Below are positions 48,691 through 57,669 of a DNA stretch of 64,000 nt, piece by piece. This DNA is from an uncultured Chromatiaceae bacterium. Lineage in GTDB: Bacteria; Pseudomonadota; Gammaproteobacteria; Tenderiales; Tenderiaceae. The position numbers and the translations under genes are program-made. The number at the start of each line of letters is the position of its first letter. Position 1 is the first letter of the stretch. The notes beneath the pieces were generated by a model. The model was not told the DNA's origin, searched no databases, and saw only the letters and a list, made by a program, of their open reading frames with translations. Where the stretch lies: the NCBI GenBank assembly GCA_945787785.1, contig CALZIO010000010.1, forward strand, positions 1 through 64,000, in the 5' to 3' direction.

Positions 48691-48817
48691 CACCCCGCTA
48701 CAAAGTGCGCTGATTCCTTTTTACTATATATTTATAGACCGTTTCAGATCGATCAATAAGCCGTAGTTGATATTCTGTTATAATCGCCGGGCTTTTTTTC
48801 CTACCCCTGGATTAATC

Positions 48818-49054
48818 ATGTCCCAAACCAAACAAACCACCACTCAACACCCCGTGACCGGCACAAGCGACAACCAGGATGTTGTTGATACCATTGAAGA
48901 TGCCACTGCAGAACCTGTACAGACTCTATTAGAAATGAAGGCTGCTGCGGCTAAAAACCGTTACCAACCGCCGTCAAATCCCTGGGCCAGCCACAAAGGC
49001 AAAAAAATAGGGAATCCACCACGCGGTACGCGCAAATCCATGGGTAAGCGCTAA
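48818..49054 (+). CDS. Small hypothetical protein
   Basis: MSQTKQTTTQHPVTGTSDNQDVVDTIEDATAEPVQTLLEMKAAAAKNRYQPPSNPWASHKGKKIGNPPRGTRKSMGKR; track ORF starts upstream at 48767. Confidence 0.6.
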   Translation: MSQTKQTTTQHPVTGTSDNQDVVDTIEDATAEPVQTLLEMKAAAAKNRYQPPSNPWASHKGKKIGNPPRGTRKSMGKR

Positions 49055-49258
49055 GGAAGTTCTGAACAAGTTGTCATTGCGAGGACGCCTACAGGGATGT
49101 AAGTGGTACGAGTCCATGGACGGATGAGGTAGACAATAGCTGGAACAAGCGGTCGAGCGCAGCGATGAAGTAATCTCATACCTTACTGTGGCAAAAAAGA
49201 CAAAGATTGCTTCGCTTCACTCGCAATGACGCTTTGTTTTGACTTGCTCAGAGTTTCC
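49055..49258. mobile_element. MITE-like element copy B
   Basis: Imperfect TIR ggaagttctgaacaag ... cttgctcagagtttcc; starts immediately after the stop codon of the upstream ORF; interior differs from copies A/C/D. Confidence 0.6.
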
Positions 49259-49420
49259 TTGGTTTTAAAGAAAATTTATGGCCAAGGGTATTAGGTGCAT
49301 TTCGTACCTCTTGGGGGGATGTGCTTATTGCAGCAGGCATATAGCCCCGGTATCTGCTTCCATTGTCGCTAGGATAGGAGCTAACTTATTGAATAAAGTT
49401 GGATGTCTCATAAACCAAGA

Positions 49421-49443
49421 AGCCCGCAAGAATGCGGGCTTTT
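49421..49443 (+). terminator. Hairpin AGCCCGC-aagaat-GCGGGCT with short T tail
   Basis: Perfect 7-bp GC-rich stem then TTT; no convincing upstream CDS. Confidence 0.45.
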
Positions 49444-49534
49444 GGATGTTTCTGGATGGTTTTGGACTAATAATTAGTGGGTCGCTTGTAACCTGACTTC
49501 ACCCAGGGCCAGATTATGGGTGACACTTCCTAGC

Positions 49535-50743
49535 TTAGCGAGGTTCTACACCCAAGGCTTTAACAGTCTGAATATTCAAGTATTTATCTACCGGTAGCCC
49601 CTTGGTCTTCTGGAAGGAATTAACAGCCGCCATAGTTAGTGGCCCTATGCTGCCATCGATCGGACCAGGATTATAACCTGCGGTATCTAGAGCTGCTTGA
49701 ATATCACGAATGCGGTCGACAGTCATATTGGTTTGACATAGGATAGAGCGCCACTCCATACGGCCTTCAGTTACCATCTCTCTGCGTGTCAGTGTTTGAT
49801 ACTTCGCAGGAATAACGATTTCCTTTTTAGTTTCCGGTTGAGCTAGTTTGGATACGGTAACGGTTTTGTATTCTGCCGGAATAGTCACAGTTTGTGTCGT
49901 CGGGGGTGTTTTTACGACTTTCTTTTTAATAGTACTATACTCCGCCGGAATCGCTACAGAGTTTGTCTTAGCCGGACTTTTCATCACACGCTTGGTAACA
50001 GTTTTATAGGTGGCTGGCACTTCGACCAAACACATGATTTCACCCGTTGCTGCATCTATTTTCTGGATTGGACCGGTACCTTTTTTCCATTCTGTATGGG
50101 CAGCCTTTACCAGCACTTTTTCTGTAACGGTCTCGTATTCAGCCGGCACTTCGACCAGACGAGTTGATGTGGGTTTGAGTACTACCTCTTCCGAGACCCA
50201 CTCATAGCTAGCAGGAATCACTTTAAGCATTGAAGACTCTTCTTGCACCAATACCTGCTCTGTTACGCTTTTATATTTGGCAGGAATAATTTCATAACGA
50301 ACCGACTCCGGGTGCACCAAAACGTTTTCGTTTATCGTTCTGTATGTGGGCTCTTCAAAAACACGCGCGTAACATTCACCTGATTTGGCGTTGGGTGGTA
50401 ATAGTGGCTCCCCAGACATTGATGCCATAGAGATTGCGTTTTGCTTAGTTTGTGCACTTTGCATTGTCAACTGAGACTGTTCATCGAGTGCTCTTTGTTG
50501 CCTTAAGAGCTCTTGTTCTTTATGTGAAAGCGCGCTTTGTTTTTCCATTAGCTCTGCTTCACGTGCCTCAATTTCTGATAACTTCATATCATTCTTCTCT
50601 GCATCAGACGTGAGCAATGTACTCTCTGTCGCCGATGTGGATTCACCTATAGAACTGGTTTTCGTTCCAGTCGAACTACAGGCACCGAGTAATGATGTGA
50701 TTAGTATTATGGAACTAATCTCGATTGTATTGGGCTTCCTCAT
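49535..50743 (-). CDS. Lipoprotein with ~8 degenerate 'IPAxYxTVT' repeats and C-terminal peptidoglycan-binding domain
   Basis: MRKPNTIEISSIILITSLLGACSSTG lipobox; repeats IIPAKYKSVTEQV, IPASYEWVSEEV, VPAEYETVTEKV, VPATYKTVTKRV, IPAEYSTIKKKV, IPAEYKTVTVSK, IPAKYQTLTRRE; IQAALDTAGYNPGPIDGSIGPLTMAAVNSFQKTKGLP. Confidence 0.88.
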   Translation of the reverse strand: MRKPNTIEISSIILITSLLGACSSTGTKTSSIGESTSATESTLLTSDAEKNDMKLSEIEAREAELMEKQSALSHKEQELLRQQRALDEQSQLTMQSAQTKQNAISMASMSGEPLLPPNAKSGECYARVFEEPTYRTINENVLVHPESVRYEIIPAKYKSVTEQVLVQEESSMLKVIPASYEWVSEEVVLKPTSTRLVEVPAEYETVTEKVLVKAAHTEWKKGTGPIQKIDAATGEIMCLVEVPATYKTVTKRVMKSPAKTNSVAIPAEYSTIKKKVVKTPPTTQTVTIPAEYKTVTVSKLAQPETKKEIVIPAKYQTLTRREMVTEGRMEWRSILCQTNMTVDRIRDIQAALDTAGYNPGPIDGSIGPLTMAAVNSFQKTKGLPVDKYLNIQTVKALGVEPR

Positions 50744-51055
50744 ACTATTTTCCTCCTTAGGGATTGTTTTTGTAGTGCATCTGCAGACCAGCTGATACAC
50801 CTCGATTCGTTACAAGGCAACTGTACATCTAAATAGGATTGATTTAACCGGAAACACCGTCAACAATTGTAAATAACCTAACGCCTTAGACTATGTGTGT
50901 CTTTATTCAAAAAGGTTATTTATTGTCCCGTAACAACATCATATATAAACTGAGAGTTAAGTCGGGGATAGTGAGGGCTATAACATTTAGTACATGGAGC
51001 TAAAGAGTTGAAGCGCCATGCCGACTTTGGTTGGGTAAATGGAATTTGAGGTGTC

Positions 51056-52363
51056 TTGACTGGTGCGCTTATGAAAATCCCCAATGTATGTTTCCACAAA
51101 ATGATAAGCGTTATGATCTTTACGCTTTTCATGAGTTTATCTTCTACTGCATTAGCAACTAAAAATATTCCATCAAATACATTTGTTTCTGGTTGGGCTG
51201 CGTATGAGTCGGGTGATTACACCGAAGCCTTGCTTATTTGGAAACCACTGGCTGAACAAGGGAATGCACGCGCACAGATCAACCTAGGATCATTGTACGA
51301 CTACGGTATGGGTGTTGCCGAATCCCCTGACATCGCCGCCCAGTGGTATCAAGCAGCAGCACTGCAGGGTAATGCCACCGCTCAGTTCAATCTAGGACAA
51401 ATGTATGCGAGTGGCCGTGGAGTCCCAAGAGACAAATCTGCGGCCTTCAAATGGTATCTACAGGCCGCAAATCAAGACCTGCCTTTAGCCCAATTTAATC
51501 TTGCGCTTATGTACTTGAATGGCCAAGGCGTCACACAGAACACAGAGTACGCTCTCGATTGGCTTTTCAAAGCGGGAAAAAACCACCTCGCTAACGAAGA
51601 TATTGCCAATCTAATGAGTGTGATCAATGCCATTGAACAGACTGACATAGAAAACAAATATGCCCAGCAGCTGCGTAACGAAAGCGCAGCCTTAATAGCC
51701 ACTCATTCCAGTGAAATTCTGACAGAAGAACGACCACTGTCAATTGGTACAGGATGGCCAACAAACTATGGCTATGTCGTAACCAATAATCATGTAGTAA
51801 GTACTAGCGACGAGGTCACTTTAGTCAATGTGCAAGGTAAATATTTAGCTGCCACTGTAATATTACGCGATATCGAAAATGATATAGCATTTATCAAGGT
51901 GGAAAACCCCAGCGAACTGCCACCGGCATTACCTCTTTCTGAGAAACATCAACGCTTGGGCAGCAGCGTATTCACCATCGGTTTTCCACGAATCGATGTG
52001 ATGGGAAAAACACCAAAATTATCCGACGGTATCATCAGTTCTGTAAACGGGATAAATGACAATCCCTTTAGCTACCAGATCACAGTACCTATTCAACCAG
52101 GTAATAGCGGTGGACCATTAATTAACATGCATGGGGAGGTTGTCGGCATGGTTACATCGATGCTCGGCCTAAAAAACCCGGAAACCGGTTTTGAATACAC
52201 GCTACAAAACGTCAATTATGCTGTGAAATCCGGTCTCATCAAACAGCTACTGAAACATGCGGACACCCAAGAAATGATTGAGGAATTGCCCAGGAATGAA
52301 GGTAGCTTGGAAGCTTTGGCAAACCGTGTAAAGGACTCAGTACTTATCGTAATGAGCAACTAG
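51056..52363 (+). CDS. Sel1-repeat / trypsin-like serine protease fusion, exported
   Basis: Sel1 repeats (AQINLGSLYDYGMGVAESPDIAAQWYQAAALQGNATAQFNLGQMYASGRGV); protease motifs VVTNNHVV, NDIAFIKV, QPGNSGGPLIN. Start may be internal (MKIPN). Confidence 0.88.
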   Translation: MTGALMKIPNVCFHKMISVMIFTLFMSLSSTALATKNIPSNTFVSGWAAYESGDYTEALLIWKPLAEQGNARAQINLGSLYDYGMGVAESPDIAAQWYQAAALQGNATAQFNLGQMYASGRGVPRDKSAAFKWYLQAANQDLPLAQFNLALMYLNGQGVTQNTEYALDWLFKAGKNHLANEDIANLMSVINAIEQTDIENKYAQQLRNESAALIATHSSEILTEERPLSIGTGWPTNYGYVVTNNHVVSTSDEVTLVNVQGKYLAATVILRDIENDIAFIKVENPSELPPALPLSEKHQRLGSSVFTIGFPRIDVMGKTPKLSDGIISSVNGINDNPFSYQITVPIQPGNSGGPLINMHGEVVGMVTSMLGLKNPETGFEYTLQNVNYAVKSGLIKQLLKHADTQEMIEELPRNEGSLEALANRVKDSVLIVMSN

Positions 52364-52576
52364 ATCCATAGTGATAGCACCTCGTCCTCACAACTATTGA
52401 AATACCTTTAGTCAGCGAGGACACGATAGGTGAGAATACTCCCCAATACTGTGGATGGTGAATAAATAGGGTCAAACCCACAGCCCCCTTTTACACCTAT
52501 CACACCCAACAAGCAGATATTCATAGCAGCCCATACTGCGATATAATCCCGATACCCTATCAGCAGACCGAATAAA

Positions 52577-53530
52577 GTGAAACTATACCTTGCCCCGATG
52601 GAAGGAGTCATCGATCACCATTTGCGTAACATCCTTACAAATATCGGTGCTTATCACCGTTGCGTCACCGAATTTGTCCGCGTAACAGACAAATTGCTAC
52701 CCGAACAAGTATTTCATCGCATTTGTCCGGAATTAAAGCACGGTAGCCAAACAGCGTCTGGCACGCCCGTAACCATTCAATTACTGGGTGGGATAGCCGA
52801 AGCCATGGCTGAAAATGCACGGCTGGCTGTCGAACTGGGTGCTACCGCTATTGATATAAATTTCGGCTGTCCATCGCGTTTCGTCAACCGCAAGGCGGGT
52901 GGCGCTGTGTTATTAAAAGAGCCCGAGCGTATTTTTAAAATTGCCGCGGCTGTCCGCAAAGCAGTGCCTATGAGAGTGCCCGTCTCGGCAAAAATACGCC
53001 TGGGTTATGAATCTACTGACCTTGCCCTGGAGAATGCGTTGGCCGTAGAGGCAGCTAATGCCAGCTTTATCACCGTCCATGCTCGCACCAAGCTTGATGG
53101 CTATAACTATCCCGCCAGATGGGAATGGTTAGGCAAAATCAATGATGCGCTTTCAATCCCCGTGGTGGCTAATGGTGACATTAACAGCGTTGATGACTAT
53201 GTACGTTGCCGGGAACTTAGTGCTTGCCAGGACTTCATGCTCGGACGTGGCGCCGTTGCCCAACCCGATCTGGCCAGACAAATAGCAGCCGCTCAATCAC
53301 AAAACATCGCAACGCCTATGCGCTGGGATGAAGTCAACAGTCTGATTATAGGGCTGGCCAAAGCCATGCAAGCGCAACCACAAACCAACGCCATAAGAAT
53401 CCTTGGCAGACTGAAACAGTGGCTGGTCTTTTTGAAGAAGCAATATCCAGAGGCGGCAGCCTTGTTCACTGAGTTTCGTCATGTGAAACAGATATCGCAG
53501 GCTGATGAGTTGCTGCTCAAGCACAGCTAA
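52577..53530 (+). CDS. dusC: tRNA-dihydrouridine(16) synthase DusC
   Basis: GTG start; LAPMEGVIDHHLRNILTNIGAYHRCVTEFVRV, IDINFGCPSRFVNRKAGGAVLL, ITVHARTKLDGY, DFMLGRGAVAQPDL. Confidence 0.93.
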   Translation: MKLYLAPMEGVIDHHLRNILTNIGAYHRCVTEFVRVTDKLLPEQVFHRICPELKHGSQTASGTPVTIQLLGGIAEAMAENARLAVELGATAIDINFGCPSRFVNRKAGGAVLLKEPERIFKIAAAVRKAVPMRVPVSAKIRLGYESTDLALENALAVEAANASFITVHARTKLDGYNYPARWEWLGKINDALSIPVVANGDINSVDDYVRCRELSACQDFMLGRGAVAQPDLARQIAAAQSQNIATPMRWDEVNSLIIGLAKAMQAQPQTNAIRILGRLKQWLVFLKKQYPEAAALFTEFRHVKQISQADELLLKHS

Positions 53531-53716
53531 GCAATAGCGTAAAACGTCATTAAAGGCTTAACAGGCAGTTGAAAAAGCCTCATGCGGCACGATGCGGCGT
53601 TCACCCTCAGGGGGGGCCAAGGAAAATCCGGCTCAAAATGCTCATTTTAGGATGTCTTCGAGTGTTAAAGGAGGCAGAGCATTTACGCCACACAAAATCC
53701 ATTCACAAACTTTCAA

Positions 53717-53751
53717 CGAGTAGCCCGGATGGAGAGTTAACGTAATCCGGG
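53717..53751. repeat. Short palindromic repeat fragment (TAGCCCGGAT...GTAATCCGGGG)
   Basis: Imperfect inverted repeat CCCGGAT/ATCCGGG; similar strings occur as dispersed intergenic repeats in many proteobacteria. Confidence 0.4.
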
Positions 53752-53888
53752 GATGACATCAAAAACTTCTCGTTTCATCCAGTCTAGATTAATATCGAGT
53801 GTCCGCTTCGGGCTGCCTTCGACGCAGTCTTATTTTGATCTTCACATGAAGGTTTTCAGTGGTCTTAGCTAAATTATCGGGGGATACG

Positions 53889-54512
53889 ATGGATAAGTCA
53901 GCCAAATTTTGGGACAAAATAGCAGAACGTTATTCGAAACAACCCATTGCTGATGAAGCGGCGTATCAGAAAAAACTACAAGTCACACGTGAATACTTTC
54001 AACCGGATATGGAGGTGCTGGAATTAGGCTGCGGGACAGGGTCGACTGCCATCACCCACGCACCTTATGTCAAGCATATTCACGCAATTGATATCTCATC
54101 AAAAATGATTGAAATTGCCCAAGGCAAAGCTGACGCAAAAAAAATCGAAAATATCACTTTTGAACGATCTACAGTCGATGATTTCAGCATGCCAGATCAA
54201 ACCTTGGATGTTGTGTTAGCACTCAGTATTTTGCACTTGCTAGAAAACAAGGAAGAGGTAATCGCAAAGGTTTATAAAATGCTTAAACCGGGCGGTATTA
54301 TCGTCACTAGTACGGTATGCCTTGGAGATACGATGAAGTTTATTAAGTTTGTAGTGCCGATTGGAAAATTCTTTGGTTTTATGCCGTTGGTCAAGGTCTT
54401 TACCAAGAAAGAGTTAGAAGCCTGTCTGACCGATGCTGGTTTTGAGATTGACTACTTTTGGCAATCGAGCAAAGGCAAGGCAGTGTTCATTGTGGCGAAG
54501 AAGGCTAAGTAG
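53889..54512 (+). CDS. Class I SAM-dependent methyltransferase
   Basis: MDKSAKFWDKIAERYSKQP...MEVLELGCGTGSTAITHAPYVKHIHAIDIS; track ORF starts at 53859. Confidence 0.93.
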   Translation: MDKSAKFWDKIAERYSKQPIADEAAYQKKLQVTREYFQPDMEVLELGCGTGSTAITHAPYVKHIHAIDISSKMIEIAQGKADAKKIENITFERSTVDDFSMPDQTLDVVLALSILHLLENKEEVIAKVYKMLKPGGIIVTSTVCLGDTMKFIKFVVPIGKFFGFMPLVKVFTKKELEACLTDAGFEIDYFWQSSKGKAVFIVAKKAK

Positions 54513-54628
54513 CAGCGATTAAGTCATTCATCCTACACTTGCCGAAGGGCGCCACGGAACAAATGTAGAATCGGTTGGATGGGAAGCGGAAGTATTAAAG
54601 TGTACGGCCCCCTTTATATTTTAAGAGT

Positions 54629-55327
54629 TCAGCCTGAGCTTGCATCTACAGTGGGTGGGAAAAACTTTTCCATTGCCTTGATAAGTGTCTTCATCTTTCT
54701 CGGCAGCGTCAGCGAGTAGACATCCAATTTGACCAGTGCATTGATTACAGACTCTTCTTTGCCTATCCCCTTGAGGCGCTTTGCCATAAAGAGATTCAAT
54801 TTATGAATCTCTTTATATTTTTTCTCCAGATTTTCCAATGAAAAATCTACCGTTTCACCACGCTCATCAGCATAATATTGTGAGATCAGATATATTGAAA
54901 CAACCCGAAAGAAGGTTTCCTCATTATCTGACAGCGGTAGATGAAAACGGACCAATGGCCTGAAAAAATGCGTGTATGGGCAACCACTGGAGGCAGCGAT
55001 GATTCCCATCATTGAGCTCATCGCCTCTTGAGCGGTAGACGCTTTTGAGACCGTACGTTGTTGGGTGACTACGCGAAGATCTACCTCATCATGAGAACTC
55101 AGCTGTTGGCCAAACTCTAGTAGATCAACCAGATGCACTGCCAGGGGGCAATGAGGCTGAGCTTGTTCTGAGAGGGGGCAGTGGTCGCATTTATGATATT
55201 CGAGACGAGTCCATGAGGGAAGGTCAGCGGGCGCTGAGTTAGCTAAGCCCATGGTCTCATCATCAAGTTTGATAATAAAAACCTTCTCCTCCGTTTTTTT
55301 TGGTTTTATATGGTACCGAATTTCCAT
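54629..55327 (-). CDS. Conserved-type hypothetical protein with Cys motif (possibly DUF6901)
   Basis: LEYHKCDHCPLSEQAQPHCPLAVHLVDLLEF; 232 aa. Family name tentative. Confidence 0.65.
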   Translation of the reverse strand: MEIRYHIKPKKTEEKVFIIKLDDETMGLANSAPADLPSWTRLEYHKCDHCPLSEQAQPHCPLAVHLVDLLEFGQQLSSHDEVDLRVVTQQRTVSKASTAQEAMSSMMGIIAASSGCPYTHFFRPLVRFHLPLSDNEETFFRVVSIYLISQYYADERGETVDFSLENLEKKYKEIHKLNLFMAKRLKGIGKEESVINALVKLDVYSLTLPRKMKTLIKAMEKFFPPTVDASSG

Positions 55328-55719
55328 GGTGTGCCTTTTGATAGGGTGACGAATTTAAAATAATACCTGTAGTTTTACTTTCGGCTTCATTATCTAGATG
55401 ATTAGCTATTTCTAATGTGTTTTTAGTGTTGTGGCCCTCTAGGGCCTGGCAGTATTTTAGTGAGTGGCCGCTGTAGCTCAGAGCCTTTTTCGTCACGTTC
55501 ACCGACAGTCTCTCCGAAATATGCCCCATTCAGTCCAGTTGGCATTGGTTGATACAAAAAGAGAGTAGAGCAGAAGGCATTAAATTCCGGGTGGTAAATA
55601 TTAAAGAACAATCTGTCGCAGGCCGAAATTATAATCAGAGGGCACAGTAGTTGCGTCTCTCCAAAATTCGTTTAATTGTTACTTGAAGAGATCTTCACCG
55701 CTATCGCATTAAAACTATT

Positions 55720-56538
55720 ATGAGAACTTTTCGCCGCTATTCATCAGATATTCCTATCGAGATCATCGATGATGAGTCTCGTCTTAGGCCCTCGGGGCCG
55801 CTGCACGATGTCAGTTATGGCGGACTGGCTTGTGGTTCAGATATAGCATTTGAGTCTGGGGCCTTGGTAAAAGTGCGAATTTCTCAACTCAGCACACCTT
55901 TTGAAGCTGATGGTGTTGTCATCTGGTGTGAACCTAAGGGTGATGGCTTTGAAGTCGGAATTCAATTTCGGGAAGGGCGCGAGGCTTTTGCTGCGCGCAT
56001 GGTGGCCCAGGTCTGCCAGATCGAGGACTATAAGAAAAAAGTATTAGAGACGGAAGGGCGCGAGCTTACAGGGGATGAGGCTGCCACGGAGTGGATAGCA
56101 AAAAATGCACATAAAAAAGAAGTGCAGGAGCGCTCTTTTATCCGGCATCCCTCCGACATACCTATTGAGATAGCGAAACTTGAAAAAGATAAGCTTGCGG
56201 ATACTAAACTCAGCAACTTTAGTGTGGAGGGCGCTTGCATTGTCTCCAGCACTCCAGTGGAAGTCGGTCAGTATGTTTCTATCCGCCTTCCTGGCATGAA
56301 CGACCAGCCAGATCATACCGCCGAAGGTATCGTGATGTGGTGTAGTCAAAAAGAGGGTCAGTATGAGGTTGGCGTGAAATTCAGAGAAAGTGATGAGGCT
56401 TATTACTCCGATCTGCTTAGGCAGATCAGCCAGATTGAGAACTTTAGAGAAGAAGTCCAGCAGCTTGAAGGGCGCGAGCTCAGCGGTGAGGATGCCGTGA
56501 GAGAGTACATGGCTTATATCGCCAGGAATAAAAACTAA
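55720..56538 (+). CDS. Tandem PilZ-domain protein
   Basis: Two PilZ units: RTFRR...DVSYGG...GVVIWCEPKGDGFEVGIQF and RSFIR...NFSVEG...GIVMWCSQKEGQYEVGVKF. Confidence 0.88.
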   Translation: MRTFRRYSSDIPIEIIDDESRLRPSGPLHDVSYGGLACGSDIAFESGALVKVRISQLSTPFEADGVVIWCEPKGDGFEVGIQFREGREAFAARMVAQVCQIEDYKKKVLETEGRELTGDEAATEWIAKNAHKKEVQERSFIRHPSDIPIEIAKLEKDKLADTKLSNFSVEGACIVSSTPVEVGQYVSIRLPGMNDQPDHTAEGIVMWCSQKEGQYEVGVKFRESDEAYYSDLLRQISQIENFREEVQQLEGRELSGEDAVREYMAYIARNKN

Positions 56539-56680
56539 GGAACCTCTGAACAAGTCATTCTGGCGCATACCCACAGGGCACAAGGGCCAGAATCTAGTAA
56601 AATTCTGAAAACACTGGACTCCTCCCGGCGAAGGCCGGGATCACGCCGGAGTGACGAATTGTTACTTATTCAGAGCTTCC
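56539..56680 (+). mobile_element. MITE-like element copy C (142 bp)
   Basis: TIR GGAACCTCTGAACAAGT / ACTTATTCAGAGCTTCC; full-length similarity to copy A; directly follows the PilZ gene stop codon. Confidence 0.75.
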
Positions 56681-56970
56681 CGAATTGGGATCTATTCCTT
56701 TTAACGCCTCCCTTTTTACCCTTATCGTATATCCGGTATCCATTTGGTATCACTGGAATATCTAAAATATTGCGCTAACTGAAATAGCGCCTTACACTAT
56801 TTCAATATGGTTTGATTATTGAATTTATGATTAGAGTTATTCAATGATTGAAACAGGGTGCTGAAACGATCTCACTTGGGGCAATGCCTCGCAATCCCAA
56901 CTCTAGACGTATCTGCCCAGGCCTCTGTGCCGAATCGAGCCCCTAATAGGTCACGACATAGTAAAAACCG

Positions 56971-57582
56971 ATGCTTCAATTCCATCTATCTAAAGCGCTC
57001 TCCAGCGATATGAAAATGCATATTGCCGATCCAATTGAGATCAACCCCGGTGCTATGCAATGGTATGGCCATCGCGTCACGGTGATGCGGCGCAAGTGCG
57101 TGTTGATGATGGAATTCAAGAGCCGCTATTGCATGGTGTTTGCGGGGCTGACCAAGCCCGATTTTGAGAATTTTCCTGGTCTGTTTGTGGATCGTCTCTG
57201 GCGTGAGGCGGTTTCCATTTGTCAGCTTGATGATATGCAGTCAGAACATCTTGCAGCATTGGTGCATATTGTGGCTGAGCAACAGCATTACCAACTCGGT
57301 TCTGATCGTAGCGTGCAGGCGCATATGCGACAAGCGGCTGACGATCTCGATTACATGGTTAACTATCGGGTTGGCCGGTTACCGGAAGCGGGGGAAGAGG
57401 CATTTGGTTGCGGGGTTAAAATTAATGAAATGCTGCGTAAATGCAAAGGCGATAAAGATTATTTTGTACCTTTGGAAGAGTTTCGGGATTTTTGGTTGGG
57501 GATGCTTGAGTTTAGCGATACTAAGCAGGAACAGGATAATCACAATCTGCCGGATAATGTGGTACCGTTTCGCCAACATTAA
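56971..57582 (+). CDS. DUF6933-like hypothetical protein
   Basis: 203 aa; AMQWYGHRVTVMRRKCVLMMEFKSRYCMVFAGLTKPDFENF. Family name tentative. Confidence 0.65.
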   Translation: MLQFHLSKALSSDMKMHIADPIEINPGAMQWYGHRVTVMRRKCVLMMEFKSRYCMVFAGLTKPDFENFPGLFVDRLWREAVSICQLDDMQSEHLAALVHIVAEQQHYQLGSDRSVQAHMRQAADDLDYMVNYRVGRLPEAGEEAFGCGVKINEMLRKCKGDKDYFVPLEEFRDFWLGMLEFSDTKQEQDNHNLPDNVVPFRQH

Positions 57583-57669
57583 TCTTTTTGTGTCGATAAG
57601 ACAGGCTCGGAGAGTATCATCAATGGTTTATATTAAATAAGAATAGTGATTATATGCAGATGATTACCA

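Noticed and set aside
49278-49496. + strand 72-aa ORF
   Set aside because: Overlaps a terminator-like hairpin and follows a MITE-like element; no protein features.
56044-56583. - strand 179-aa ORF
   Set aside because: Antisense to the tandem PilZ gene and runs into a MITE-like element.
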